Below are positions 1 to 12,967 of a stretch of DNA of 64,000 nucleotides, one piece after another. The DNA is taken from the NCBI GenBank assembly GCA_036345935.2, contig JADWOT020000006.1:17582519-17646518 (forward strand), read 5' to 3'. This stretch comes from Taenia hydatigena (taxonomy: Eukaryota > Platyhelminthes > Cestoda > Cyclophyllidea > Taeniidae). Within the stretch, counting starts at the first letter, position 1; the number at the start of each line of letters is the position of its first letter. The notes below the pieces were generated by a model. That model saw nothing but the letters and a program-made list of their open reading frames with translations, was not told where the DNA came from and made no database searches. The position numbers and the translations under genes are program-made.

Positions 1-3000
1 TCGCGTGCATCAGTGTAGCATCAATGGAGGAGCGGTTGCTAAGCTACAACGAGGAAAACATATACAGGGCAGGAAACACAGAGAGAGGGAAAGGAATGGT
101 GAATAGTTACCTCTCTGACGGTGCAGAGGAAGTTCAAGAGACTGTCTACCTCCTCACCGTTGGTTGGAAAGTTGCCGTTGTAGGGGCCGAGCTGATATTG
201 CTGCAGGATCAGCGGCTTTATGAAGAGCAAGAGGTTGGAGCGAATTCGCACCAGGTACCTTAGTGGTGGTCTTTCAGCTAAAAATACATATATCGGTTAA
301 AGATTGCCATATCTGTGGACATAGATGATACCACGGCTAAGTGAGTCTCCCGATAGAGCGTTTGGCATGGGTTACACGATTTCGAAGAATATCACAGATA
401 CGAAGCATGGGGAAAATGGCGACAACACTTCCAATTATTAATACCATGAGTTATAAGGTCGGTCAAGCAGTCGTATTTGGAGTACATTTTCATTGTTAAA
501 AAGTTTCTCTTTAAGACGCATATCAGCACATTCACCCACGAGCTCTGCTGAATACGAATGAAAACATGATGTGGACACGAGTGATTCACATCAGACCTAG
601 TATTTTAACACCAGCCAACCTCATAATTTCTCCCCTTATAACTTCGCCTATTTAGTTGCAGGTTCAAGCATCCATCCATCCCCTTTTTAAATCGCACCTA
701 CTAACCAAAATGGCGCACCTCTAGAACCGTCACAACAAAGGATGGTAGGTCTCGGAGCGCCCTCTTTCCAATTGTTTACAATTTGCTTGAGACTATCGAA
801 TGAATCTCGGCCAAACAATAAGTTCATTAATGTTTCAATCTAGCTTTACAACCTCACTAGTTCCATGGTAAAACTAAACCCAATAAAAAACGGTTAGTAC
901 AGGACCAGTTCTTACCTGTGAGTACATGAGGTGACACCCTCAAGCGGTACCGACTCACAAACAATTCCTGATATGTATGGGCAATATTTACAACGGAATT
1001 CAACCACCATAGATAATAAAATTCAGAAAAATTTTACGCATCGCTGCATCATCAAAGTTCTTGAGCTATTCTTGACTGGTGGAGGTGAAGGCATCCACAT
1101 TGGGAAACAGGCTCCTGAATCAATGTCGAGCATGTATACAGGTACGTGAAATGGTTGATTAAACTAGAATTGTGTGGAGGCAGGCTGGAAATAAGAAGTG
1201 TTGTGTGTACTGAGGAGACGCGGTGAAGAAGACTATCTTAGTTCGATCTGGCATAGGGACAGCGACTCGGTGAAACAGTGTTGAGGAAGCATTCAGTAAG
1301 ATGTTCCGTTTACCCTTATCCACAACAAATAAGCATTTTCCAAGAAAGAAAAGCCCACAGTAAGGACTTTTGCGACTCACACAATGTTTGGAAACATGGA
1401 AGTAACATGTGAAACAAGTAAAATATCAGCAGCTTAAGTTTCAAATGACAATAAGTCAATTCCATTTCCACAGCTGAGTCGCCATATTACTCACCGACCA
1501 AAGCGGGTGGTTAGTCCTCAATGACTTGACCTTGAACTCATCTCTATAGGCAAATAGTGCCACCGAGGGCGTTTGCAATGAATCACGCTTCCGAGATGTT
1601 AGCAGTTCTGCTGTGGTAGACCTTCTGCTTAAGTATACGAGAAATAAAGGATGCAACGCTACGAGTCTGCAACTTGAGTTCTCAAGACCGAAAGCTAAAG
1701 AAACAGTAAAATTCACTGAAAATGTGTGCTAGGAGACCAGTGACACAAAATGACATAAAGAATAACTTTTACAGAAACCGGAACGGTTGTCAACAGACAC
1801 TTGCTTTGGCCAATGAAACGCCTATTCAGAAACGAAGCTTTCAATTCCAATCTTCGGAATGAATGTTCTTAACGTAGTGGGCCAGCATATGCTGAAAGCA
1901 TAGCGGAGGTTGGCATAAAACTCCCCGTTTTGTCAGCGGAGGCCTAGTAATGTGCCACTTGAAAGGTAGATTCCTTCGTTATGGGGGTCTGCTATTTAAG
2001 TATAAAGTTCCTCATGAAGGGTTGGATTTTAATACGTCTTCTCAAAGTAGTTCCTTTTCGCACCTCCAAGAGTAGGCTCTCAATAGACGACAATACTCCG
2101 ACTGCTAGCCGAAAAAAACATGATAGAATTTTCGTTAGAAATGAACAATTGTAGTTAATATGATGAAGGGACAAAAAAGTCTCCATGCATAAGGACGTTT
2201 AAAACGAATTATTCACCACAGAATAAAAGATCACAGTACTGATTTCTATAATCGAAAACCATTGCTTGGGTCAAAATTGCTTGAGGATCATAACGAAACC
2301 GGATGAGGAATCGGTTATATGAATGGGTCACCACAATTCGTATCCATAAGGTAGTATACGCTAGAGCTGATGACATTCGCTGTTGACTACTTTGGAATTC
2401 TGGAAGTGAATAGAGAAAAAACTGCCACTTCCGAAGTGGAGACTCGGTGCATCGGAAACGGAGGTTTGCTATTTACGCAGAAACTAAACGTACGACGTGA
2501 GAATCGCCGCTTAATTGCAAAGCAGTGTGGGGATAGCAAGGAAGCCACGATATTACTTAGCTTCAAAAAGTATATTTGATAAACATTCTTGCCAAATGAT
2601 TGACAAACAGTCGAGGCATGGATGTCACCTTGAAACGTCAACTCGGCTTGCAAACATGGAAAATGAACTGAAAAGAAGCATTACTGAATCAGTTACAGGA
2701 AATTTATAAAACATCGTAGTTTTTATTTTCAAACTACTATAGAATGTCGATAAACAAATAAATAAATATTTCATCTTCTTTTACCATGACACCGTAAGAT
2801 TTCTTAATGCATTGAACACTAGTGCTGAGCCGAGCAAAACGCTGAGGATGTCTGCAGCTATGGACAACGTTCCGATTTATAGTTTTAGAAGTTTTATCAT
2901 CATCCATAGTTCCAAAAAATTCCAGAAGTTCGAGCACTCAATTCTCCTGACTAGCCAATATCACCTGCAGGTAGACTTGAAGTGTGGTAACAAATGCTAT

Positions 3001-6000
3001 GAAGCCAAATGAAATACTTTAAGTAGGTGGGATTGTGACTACTATCTCCATTACCCACTAAGCAGTCACGCACGCCATAACCCCCCGGGTATACTCAAAA
3101 CGGCAGTGTTGACGACAGTGTTCAACAGGATTCAAGCTCACTGACGTGAACCTCAGTTACAAAAGAATAGAAAACGAAGTGGGACGTGGATGATGGTTTG
3201 AGGTGCTGGCAAAATGGGACATAATAGAGCCCAAGCTTTCCGCTAGCTACTGCTTTGGGCAAAAAGTAGCTGCCAGCCAGTCCTGAGTAAACTTCAAATG
3301 CACTAAACAACTGGTTTCACCTTTCTATTCGATGCTTATAAAAGCAACCATGGATAATCCATAAAGTTTATGCATACCTAAAATGTGCTCCAAGTATCTG
3401 GATTAAAGCGCCGTTTCTTGGCACGAAATATAGTATGGCCAAGCAATTTTGACCTGTTTTGCCTGATAATCAAAGCTGAATACAGAAAAGGTAATCAATA
3501 CCTCCAAGGCGATTATCTCTAGCACCGAGAACTGAACAAACGAGTAAAAATAAACAGAAATAATGTTTGAAGGAAAAGATCATAGGTAGCAATAATTATC
3601 AACATATGTTCACTGACCTGGAGTGGAGTCAAGGAGGGGCTCGGCAGGTCGAACCATCCAGAAGTAGTACTTAATAGCATGCAGCGCGGAGGCCACAATC
3701 GACTTTCCCGACTGACCCAGCAAATCCACGCGAAACTCATCGGCCAGGAACCCGTACAGTCGATCTTGAACCTTCACGTCGCGGATGAAATAAAGAAATA
3801 ATACACTTTACTTCGCCTCAAGCCTCATTCAGTAAAAAAGGAATGTGGGAAAGACATTGAGTAAGCCCGTTAGTGACCTCAAGAAGTAGCTCCCTTGCAT
3901 AAATAACGGGGTTAAAAATGACAACTTTGACAACGAGTACAGCTAGGCATGGGTAGCTGCATGGACAACTTCATTGGTAGATAAATTTGAAGAAAGAGCC
4001 TTTTTTCCTTCGATTTCAACCTTAATGCTTAAAGTGACATCGGTGTTTTCTTTTCGATTGAGTGCCAGGATTAAGGTGGTCAGTAGAGTGATTTATTAAT
4101 GAAGATAATTCCGCAACGGAATACGAAAAAGAGAGCACAAGATACTTAGGCAGTAAATGACACGATGCACAAACAAGCCCTGGACACTCATGCTGGATAT
4201 ACAGCAAATCAAAGTCAAGACACACAAGGACCCTCGGTTTTCTGAAAGGTCCTCAGCTCACAAAACTGCTAGTAAATAGTAGGGTGTTTTGTGCCACTAA
4301 TATTACATGAGTGAAGAGGAATTTCTTGTTGTAAAATTGAAAAAGGGTGTATTTCCGGATATAAAATCAGACCATCCACAAGTCACAAACAACAGCATAG
4401 GGCACTCCGAAAAATTTAATCCAGTACAAAAGAGCGGGCGATTACATCGACAGGTAGACGGCTGATGGAGAAACGAAACCAACAGTGATTACTTCCATTA
4501 GGAGCAGAAGAAAATATGAAATTTTTTTGGGTGGTCTTGAGATAAGTAAATAATAATATAAGGTCAGTCTTCGTTGGAAGCAACACTCAACCCAAGGGAT
4601 GCCGTTACTCGACACCAACTGTGCATGATGGAGTGATTGCATTCGTTAATCGTCAGTCAATTGCATTGTGAAATGAGCACAGAATAAACTGTTTGATTGC
4701 CTTTACCAGGCTTTGCAAAAATTCCTGACACAGGCTTCAATAGAGGAGCGAGTAGGTTCAGATAAAATTATCTCAGACAAAGAACAAGGCCCCACATTAC
4801 CTAAAATATACCGAATCCTCTCCCGGGTAAACACAAGAAACGGCTTCGCCGTGTATGTAACGAAATTCCACGACACAATGCGCGGCATAGGCACCACATT
4901 ACTGGACCGCAACTTTTAGAACACAAATGATTCCGAAAGACCAGTGTGGGTGCTTTTGCGTGCCAGAAAAGTAACGAAAAGCAATACGATTGCGGAAAAG
5001 ATTTTCAAAGTCAACATTGCGTTAAAAAAGATGACATGCCAATAAAAATCTGAATTAAGAGGTTCTGCGCTTAGCTATCAAAACGCTGCCGACATAATAT
5101 TCAGAAAACGCAGCTCGGTTGGGAAATAGTGAAAACTAAACAACTTGCAAAAAAGAGGGATGCAACACTTTGTGACGGATAAAACTACTTCTGAAAGGCT
5201 ATTGTAAATGTATTCATGCCAAAAAGAGAATAGAATCAGGGCCAAGCCAATCATAAAATGCTAAACACAGATTATAACACGTGGGTGGACACCTTTTGGT
5301 AAAGTTAAATCACGCTGTCTTCAGGCTGAAACTTTTACTTTTCACAACTGCGTCTTTTGGGACATCTTGGTTTTGCTGCCAAATTAGTGTCGGTCTTCCA
5401 TAAAAAAATTCGAGATAGACGCCAAATAAATAGATCCAGGAAACAATTATGATAGCGTAATAAGGAGGAAATGGTAGATTCAAAAAGACAAGTCTTCAAA
5501 AAACATACATAACTCCGGCAGATCAAGTGGGGGAGTTTTAGTGCCAGGCAAAGGTCGAAATTAAGCCGATCCACACAACTGCTCCTAACGACCACGGAAC
5601 CAAAAGGTACCATCAATGGATGTCATAGATACGCAGTAGCGTTAAAGCATACCGAGATGCCATGAGCACAAAAGTACCAGTTTTTCAACAAGTTAATTAA
5701 AAAGTCATCAACCAAAGGGTAAGAGTATGGTGGGATCAAAAAAGTCGTTCAGAAGGAATTCCTATTATTGCGGCGACGACTTATAGTTCAACACAATATT
5801 AAGACCAGTCGAAAAAGGAAGACAAAGAGTGGAGACAATAGCACATATGACTTACAGAGGTCAGAAAGGTAGCGGTTGTCATTTTTACACGGCGGACAGC
5901 ACACACAAACACGGCAGAAGCCTAGCCACACCACGCGAAACGTATCCAAAATGATTTGACGGAATGTCGGGTAGGCATTCATCTTAAACGATCACGAAAG

Positions 6001-9000
6001 GGGCAATTGGTTCATACCATTTGTAGAAAGGAGGACTGTACTGATGAGAGGTTTAGTTGGACTGGAATTTCGCATCAAAGCTGATGACAAGAAAATCTAC
6101 TCAACGAAACTAACCATGCTTACAAACCAGCGTACCAGGGGCCTAGATCCCGCTCCTTTCGGTCTAACAGACGATAAGAATGAGCTTTGAAAATGAAACC
6201 AACAACCTAGCGCTTGACTCACAAAAAGGCGAGAAAAATCCAACACTAATAAACTATATCTCTTCTAGAAATGAGATGGTATTGCTCCGAAAATGGATCC
6301 CAATAATCTCCAAAATTCGGCTAAGAAATGTCTGAAAAAATGAGTGGATTCTTCTGCACTCCATTCAATGCACATTAGCAAAGTGTAATGCGATAGCAAT
6401 TACGGATGTGGCATCGAAGTTAGTGTAGAACACGTTTTCAAGCGGTTCAGTTTGGGACACCGCTGATGACGGGATAGACGGATGGGTGCATGCGAAATGG
6501 ATGGATACTAAGTTGATGGATGGGTGGATGGAGACATCCGGGATGACATAAGGTATCAGAGGCGGAATACGAATTTACTAATGGTTCAATAATAGAAGAG
6601 GAAGTAGACTCAGCCGGAGGAACAGCGATAATTGAATAGATATGGAGCAGATGAAAGGATGGATACATGCGTGCACTCATTAGTCGGAACTTGAATGGGT
6701 TGATTTAGATGTTCGGAAAGAATGAACAAAATTGAGATAGATAGCACTAAAGTGGTTGGATGAATTGCTGATAGAAGGATAGATGGATGCTTTGAAGGAT
6801 TTAAAGTATGTGAGTGAATCTGAAACAGACTAAGGGATCGAATGTGGATTGATTAGGTATACAGATTTATACATCCATTACGAGCGAATGAACCTATATC
6901 AGTTGCGGGAGAGGGTAATTTTAGGCGGATGAATGAATAAATCTAGGGTAATTGGATTGATGGAAGAAGGGGTCAGAAATATCTAAACTATTACACATTT
7001 GAATGATTAGAGAACGACAAGTAGAAAGCTTGGATAACCAGAGGAAGAAAGAAGGGACTCACCTTGACAGGCGCTCTCAACCATAGGCCATTGGCAAAGA
7101 GCAGCTTGTTGAAGAGCTGTCGAAAAAGCACGAGGAGGGCGGGAACACCGGCAGCTGGAGAGTAGGGCGAAGCAGCGAGCAGCTCGCGGGTGAGATACCG
7201 CGCCGCTTCCACCAAGCCATTAAGCAGCGATTCGGTAAGGTGGGAGGGTGATGACTGCCAGAGAGCCTGCGCGAACACCACCAGTCCATTAGTGCGCGCA
7301 AGCTGATCTCGCAGGGTGTACGAGGTGCGCGCCAGGTCGAAGAGCAAGTTGAAGAGCAGAGCACTGGATTGTGGCGCAGGAGGATAGGAGAGAGCTAGGT
7401 CAGTAATTGAGCTCGTGAAGAGACACCGAGGTTATATCGCGTTCCATAAACTGTCGATATTCGATTATTGTGGGCCACACTCGAATGCACTTTTCTACAT
7501 GTCTAGTTCAATTGAGAGTGTTAGGCCCTACCTCTGTGATCGCGAGAAAAATCGACGACTGTGAAAATGAAGGGAACAAGTTAGAAACACTTGTAAGTAT
7601 TAAACGACTAATAAAAGCTTTAAATGAGCGGCATTTCGCCGTGGAAAATCCATTTCTCCTGTAAATTAGCAAAGTCCAGTTGCTGAGGTGTGGCTGAAAA
7701 GAAGGCTACTCCACGTATGACCGAGAATCCCATTGATAGTCATTAAAACACTGAAAAGGCATCAATTAATTTGCGTCGTTCGAAGCGGGCAATAACCAGT
7801 TAATGTTGAGAGCATGCGACAAAAACTGCGACACTGTTATGGGGGATGGGATAATGCCAATGGGACATGGTTTGGAATTGCAAAAGGATATAATCTCATT
7901 GCTAATTTGGGCAAAGATGGAATCACAGCAGTTGACCAAGTAGTCATGCTGGATCCAAGCTAACTGATGATAATTGGGAAAAATAACAGAATTGTAAGAT
8001 AAACCAAGAAGTTATGGGTTAAATTGGCGATAGCAAAATGACAAATCCGACCTCGTTTTGTATCAGTAGAATTAACTCCCGACAAGAAATCTACAAGTCG
8101 GTATTTACTAGGTAAGTTAGGGACCCATGGGCTACGTTGATAAGACATGCCACTGGAATTGCCAATAGTGCATTGTGGTGCAAGCAGCAGTTTCCTTTGA
8201 TGAATGAGCGTATTTTTGGTTGCTGAGTTCTGTAGCTGTCAGGAGTCTGATGATGTGGCTGAACTGATGAAAAAGTGCATTGGAAGTGTGAATTAACTTA
8301 ATGGAAAGGCCAATTAAAGGAAGTCGGTAGTACAAATTTTGATCTGTACTTCGACAGATAAAGTAGTACCTATTGAAAGATCAGCCGAACCTAATTGACT
8401 TTAAGTCATTCGTGAATCCAGCCCAGCGCTAGGTGCAACATTTGGCGAAGGGTGAGAATTTGTCGAAATACCGACGCAGGTAAGACACTCGCCACACCGG
8501 AGCACAGTCAGTTGGAGCACATGGCAAGTGAATTTGGATCCAAGGTTATGAGAAAGGGTAACACACAAACAGCACTACCGATTTTTAGTTGAAAAAGGAC
8601 AGAGAGCCACACATTAAACAGTGCCGGAAAAAGGGCGGCAATCCCCACCCTAGGTAAACGAGAAATGTTTACCCAGATTGCTCGTATTTTTTAAAAATTG
8701 TTAACAGAGCATAAATTCGCAATACATCACTGACTGCATTTGGGACTCCATTTGACGATCGAAATGACCTGTTTTTTTCAAAGCGAAGACTGGAAAATAA
8801 AAACAGTATCTTTTAATCGAAAAGAATAAGAAACTTACGATATCGGAAATGGTTTCGCATCATTTTGGGATTCATCAGTGTCCACTGCGTTCTCTAGTGC
8901 ACAATCCAACTGCTCAAACAGGAGGTAAAGCAGCTGAATACCTCCCAGGCTCTGTATAGAGGATTGAAGGGAGGTTGTTCGGACAGATCGCACCTTCTGG

Positions 9001-10934
9001 TTCGGGTAAGGAATAAGGGAAAAATCATGGAGATCAAAGGGTTGTGCCATACGTAACGACCAGGACCAAGAAGATAGGCTATTTCCAGCAAATACTACTA
9101 AGTCCTGTTTGTCCATAGAGTTTGAATAAGTTATAGGAATTTTGCAATGTTAATTAAAAAATTGGTGAAATGGAGAATACTTATGAATGACAAATACAAA
9201 AATTACGAAATCCGACCGAAAATTGAATAATCAAAATAATTAGGTTCATTTTCAACTGATAAACACAGACAAAAGGAGTTAATTCCAGCCAAGGGTACTT
9301 GCAAGTAGGCGCATGCTTCAAAGCGAACAAACCAAATGTCATAATTGGGAAACAGCGAACGCATGTAGCATTTAAAATGCGATGCTCAACTCAATGTGAA
9401 TACATCGTTTTAGCACCAACTCACTCCCTGCATAAGTCCATGAGGCGAATGCGCAAAGACAGAATTCGGCTTTGGAGATTGATCCAAACAGAGATTGTGA
9501 TCGCACGCCAAAGGATGATAGGCAAACATGATAGAAGCGGACAGTTTGCTCTCAATCAGTGCCTTGCACTCTGTCTCCGACAGAAGTCCCCTCACCTCGG
9601 ATTCAAATCTCAGTTGACCCTGAAAAGCCAAAAGAAAATACACCCAAATGCCAGCTCAAATCTGGCGATCAGGTGTACGTTAAAGGAGCACCTGCCTTGT
9701 AATTTGGGCCTAAGGTATATAGAGCGGAAATTTGCTGAGGTGACAGCGCCTCTGTGAATCCAGTGATGGAAGCAATGCGTCCAGAGAAGAGGTTCTCATC
9801 CTTCTGGTCGAAAGGTCCTCCAATGACACACCTTTCGAAGGGATCTGATCCTGTGATTGGCCAAGCCATTTCGACACTGGAAGTGATTTTTCCGTCAACG
9901 TAACACCTTAACTCAGATTTGGTCCAACGATTGTAAACAAACGCAATGGTCAACATGTACCACTAAAAGGGGTAATGAGGGGTGCAGTGTAATAAAAATA
10001 CCCTGCAGGGATGGAATTCTGTAGGAACGCAATGCTGCAATCCTTTGTCCTTAGCTCTGATTGAAGTGATTATAAATAAAGTACCCAGGAAATGAGCGGT
10101 ATATCCAAGTCCTTTATCCGTTTGGAAACTATAAAGGAATAACCAGGTTAGATTAACTCACCTAAAAAGATAGCGAGGTTTCACTTCGCTGAGTTTACAT
10201 AGGGATGGATCAATGTAGATCCAAGACTGAAAAGTCCATCCATTCTGGTATGGAAATTTGGAAATTGGAGGAATTGTCAATATCTAGAAGCTTATTTTTC
10301 AGCAACAGAAAACTACGCTTTTCAAGTGTCCTGGAAACATAAAGAAGGACGTGTTATTGGGAAAACTGGAGGCTATTTTCAGTTGATGAATGAGCTCATA
10401 GGAGTAGGAGCGCTAGTGAAGGAATAAGACGGATATGGATGTACCCAAATTCCGTTAGAAGACAATAGATAATGCATAAGAAGGCGTAAGCTTCTTGAGG
10501 AAACAGTAAATGAGAGGAGGCTCGACAAAAGAAGTAGATATTTTGATGCAACGCGTTCATCTGATTTTTCTATCGCAGTCAACAGCACAGCAACAACAGA
10601 GGACTCGTCCACATCAACGAGGGTAGTTGGCGAAAGTCTCAATAAAATCAAGGCGTGATCGACATAGGATTCCTGGAAAAGATAGAGTTGACAAAATAAC
10701 ATACCGGCACATCACCTTTATTTAGAAACTCATTAAGGAGATCAGACAACGCAGAGGTAAAAAACCTGCAGGAAGTCAAACGTAAGGAAATTAAAACCTC
10801 TTATCATCCAAAGGCTTAGCATCTTCCTTAACGGAAACAGTGTTAGGCTTATGGCTGTCATGCCCAGTATCAGCATCAACAGCATTCTTTCCAGGAACAT
10901 TGTGATCCAACTCGTTTGGAGAATTCGCTTCCAT
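1..10934 (-). CDS. NBEA: Neurobeachin/LRBA-like BEACH protein, N-terminal part (12 exons, runs off the left edge)
   Basis: Neurobeachin-family proteins are large scaffolds that anchor kinases and steer membrane traffic. Exons, 5' to 3' on the minus strand: 10934-10798, 10765-10705, 10672-10445, 10283-10162, 10128-10002, 9962-9696, 9619-9425, 8996-8839, 7363-7063, 3771-3618, 277-111 and tentatively 43-1. All junctions agree in phase, giving about 653 residues. Residues 143-314 match the family's concanavalin-like domain, with blocks such as KFPYQNGWTFQSW, KGLGYTAHF, VYNRWTKSELRCYVDG and ALSPQQISALYTLGPNYK. Armadillo-like helices flank it (HSPHGLM, SLGGIQLLYLLFEQLD). The start is the first in-frame ATG; the N-terminus is shorter than in vertebrate homologues. 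About 35 residues expected between exons 3 and 4 are missing, so an exon may be missed there. PH, BEACH and WD40 domains lie beyond position 1. NBEA and LRBA cannot be told apart from this part. Junctions 3/4 and 11/12 are least certain. Confidence 0.9.
278..3617 (-). other. Intron of the neurobeachin-like gene (3.3 kb)
   Basis: The flanking exons (3771-3618 and 277-111) join in phase across it: donor GTCAGT, acceptor TTTTTAG. I see no convincing exon, repeat or RNA gene inside. Short open frames here look like chance. Confidence 0.6.
3772..7062 (-). other. Intron of the neurobeachin-like gene (3.3 kb) with a degenerate simple repeat
   Basis: The donor is AAG|GTGAGT and the acceptor ends GTGAAG before GTTCAAG; the join keeps the reading frame (APVK then VQDRLYGF). 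Apart from the degenerate GGAT-type tract at 6470-6980 nothing else was recognised. Confidence 0.6.
6470..6980. repeat. Degenerate GGAT/GATG tetranucleotide repeat tract
   Basis: Scattered units such as GATGGATG, ATGGATGG and GGATGGAT recur through about 500 bp, interrupted by many substitutions. It is an old decayed microsatellite inside a neurobeachin intron. Edges are approximate. Confidence 0.6.
7364..8838 (-). other. Intron of the neurobeachin-like gene (1.5 kb)
   Basis: Donor ATATC|GTAAGT and acceptor AATCCAG restore a split serine codon. Nothing else recognised in it. Confidence 0.6.
8997..9424 (-). other. Intron of the neurobeachin-like gene (428 bp)
   Basis: Donor GGA|GTGAGT and acceptor GAACCAG; phase 0. 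Nothing else recognised in it. Confidence 0.6.
9620..9695 (-). other. Putative GC-AG intron of the neurobeachin-like gene (76 bp)
   Basis: The concanavalin-like domain exon ends at TACAAG followed by GCAGGT, and the next exon starts after TTTTCAG. Only a GC donor at this place keeps the frame: the GT three bases further on would leave one extra base and produce a stop early in the next exon. AAG|GC is the usual context of rare GC donors. Confidence 0.5.
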
Positions 10935-11743
10935 GGCAAGCGATATACTTCACGTGACTTCGAATCGTCAAATAAAATATTAACCTAATCAAATTCCACC
11001 ACGCCCTAGCCAGCCAACGGTACAGCGCTTTCGCAAGAGCCGCCGTTATTCACTGCCCAATCGCAATCAAGGACACGAAATTCTTCATTATTTAAAAGAT
11101 GACACACAACTCCGTGGCGAGTTCCTCATTTGGTTTAGGAACAAACAGGAAGATCAAATAAGGTCATGATTTTTAGCATGCATTATTAGGGCTGAACAAA
11201 GACCCACAAAATATCTGTGTTCTTGACTCTCTCTAGACTCCAGGCAAATATGGGTACGCCTTTACTAACATCTTCGTGTTCACTAAACGTTTCCTACCTT
11301 AAAGCTTTCTGAGCATTATATGTATTGTACTTTCGTACTATTTTACAGGAGAAAACCACCAAAACTGATCCGCATCGCCATAATGACCCCTTTCGTGACA
11401 ACTCGAGGATGTGTACACATAGACTCACATGCAAAGAGGTGAATGTCATGTGCAGCACTTCTAATTATATTATTTTGCCTAAATCGTTATAAAGAATTAT
11501 TTGGACAGAATTTTAAATAAATTCAATCTCCATTGCCTGAGGTTTCCTTACTCGTCACAAGCCAAGGGGTATGTTGAAACCCAGCAGTAATGTACAAAAA
11601 CGCCAGTTATAATAATTCATTACTATTCAAAATAGATTATAACAGGTCGCTTTTTGCATTAAAATATCAAAATCATTTCCTTTAGGGCGCAATGACCTAT
11701 TCTATCATAATAAGTAAGTGGGTCCAAAGATAGGTAGGATGAT
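10935..11743. other. 5' flank of the neurobeachin-like gene
   Basis: AT-rich sequence upstream of the neurobeachin start and before the first LTR remnant. It may hold part of the promoter for the minus-strand gene, but I see no defined element. Confidence 0.4.
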
Positions 11744-12106
11744 TGCAATACTTGCTTTGTTTGAACTACTGGTTTTAGAGGATCACAGTTTTAGCTATCT
11801 TGCCCTAGCTGCGTAGGCTGGCTTCCGGGCCATGCTTGTAGCGTCCCGAAGCTCCCTCGAAGGCAAAAGGATGCGGAATACTCGGGTAGAATATAAATAT
11901 CCAACGAGCAGAGGGAAATAAAATGCTGGCGTAGCCCAGAGGCCAGCCTACGCGGCTAGGGCAATGCAGCCACCTCTGTGAACCTGACCAAAACCGGTGG
12001 TCCAACCAAATAAAGTATTACAACTCCAGCAGCCCATTTTCCTCTACACGTTGAATACATGTATATTACCCTAGTATTCTGCCCTCTGACTCCTTCGGGG
12101 GAGCAT
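11744..12106 (+). mobile_element. Decayed TRIM-type LTR, plus orientation, split by a nested insertion
   Basis: The first half (11744-11836) aligns with the LTR from TGCAATACTT to GGGCCATGC. The second half resumes at 12023 with CCAGCAGCCC and runs through GAATACATGTATATT to CCTTCGGGGGAG. Together they rebuild one LTR in the same orientation as the complete element at 12260-13157. Its 3' end is lost. The break is exactly where a reverse-oriented copy (11837-12022) lies. Confidence 0.75.
11837..12022 (-). mobile_element. Solo TRIM-type LTR inserted into another LTR
   Basis: This 186-bp unit reads TGTAGCGTCCC at its left edge and ends TATTACA at its right edge, the reverse complement of the LTR seen at 12260-12445. 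Its length is the same as that of the solo LTR at 59431-59616. It sits inside an older LTR of opposite orientation, so it is the younger insertion. No clear target duplication remains. Confidence 0.75.
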
Positions 12107-12445
12107 TCTGCATTCTGCATTCCAAATCCTATTATGTTTAGATAGTATTGCAGCCTCGCTACAACAATTAAGCAATTTGACAGCAGCATTGGATTTTTTG
12201 GTGAAAATATGTAAACATGCCCCTCGTTCCATTAAATTTGGTGATGTTAGGTAGTATTTTGTAGTACTTAGTTTGTTGGAACTACCGGTTTCGGTCAAGG
12301 TCACAGAGGTGGCCGTATTGCTCTAGCTGCGTAGGTTGGCCTCTGGGCCATGCCAGCAGCTTACTCCCCTCTGTCCTTTAAATACATATATTCTAACCCA
12401 GCATTCTGCCTTCTTTTGCCTTCGAGGGAGCCTCGGGACGCTATA

Positions 12446-12458
12446 TTGGTGGCAGCAG
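12446..12458 (+). other. Primer-binding-site-like motif of the TRIM element
   Basis: TTGGTGGCAGCAG directly abuts the 5' terminal repeat, where reverse transcription would be primed by a tRNA. The priming tRNA was not identified. Confidence 0.6.
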
Positions 12459-12952
12459 AAAGCGGACTTGACTCTACAGGGTAACTGTTCCTATCTCTAC
12501 CACCTGCGGCATGTTGCAGCGCTGCGAAAGAAGTGCATGTGCTACGGATGGGCCGAATACGACGTCCACCTCCGGCATCTACACCTTCTCTGTGTTCTAC
12601 AAGAAAGCTATCAACAACTGAAGCGACACTAGCCATGGACCACCTGGAAAGTTTCGTTTCGAAGATTACCCCTATTATACTTGCTTAATGAGATCGGCGT
12701 GCTAATGCACTCCCACGGACATACTGATAGTCGGCAGAACCACTTATTCTGAACTTAGTTTCCAAGCCAAACGAAACCCGATGTGCAATACACTGTCAAG
12801 AGGCATCATTGACGTTGGTGTCAAGCATCGTCTCAATCGCGTCGAATGTCGGCGACTGACATGGTTAGTTCGTGGATGCTTGTTGCAGCACTGAGTATGT
12901 TGTGATGGCTGACGCGGGAGATGTACCGAGGGGCGCGTCGGGGACGACGCTC

Positions 12953-12967
12953 GAAAGAGGAGAGGGG
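12953..12967 (+). other. Polypurine tract of the TRIM element
   Basis: A run of 15 purines lies three bases before the 3' terminal repeat, the usual position for plus-strand priming in LTR retroelements. Confidence 0.6.

Noticed and set aside
9299..9757. 152-residue plus-strand open frame
   Set aside because: It is antisense to two well-supported neurobeachin exons (9619-9425 and the end of 9962-9696) and runs through the intron between them.
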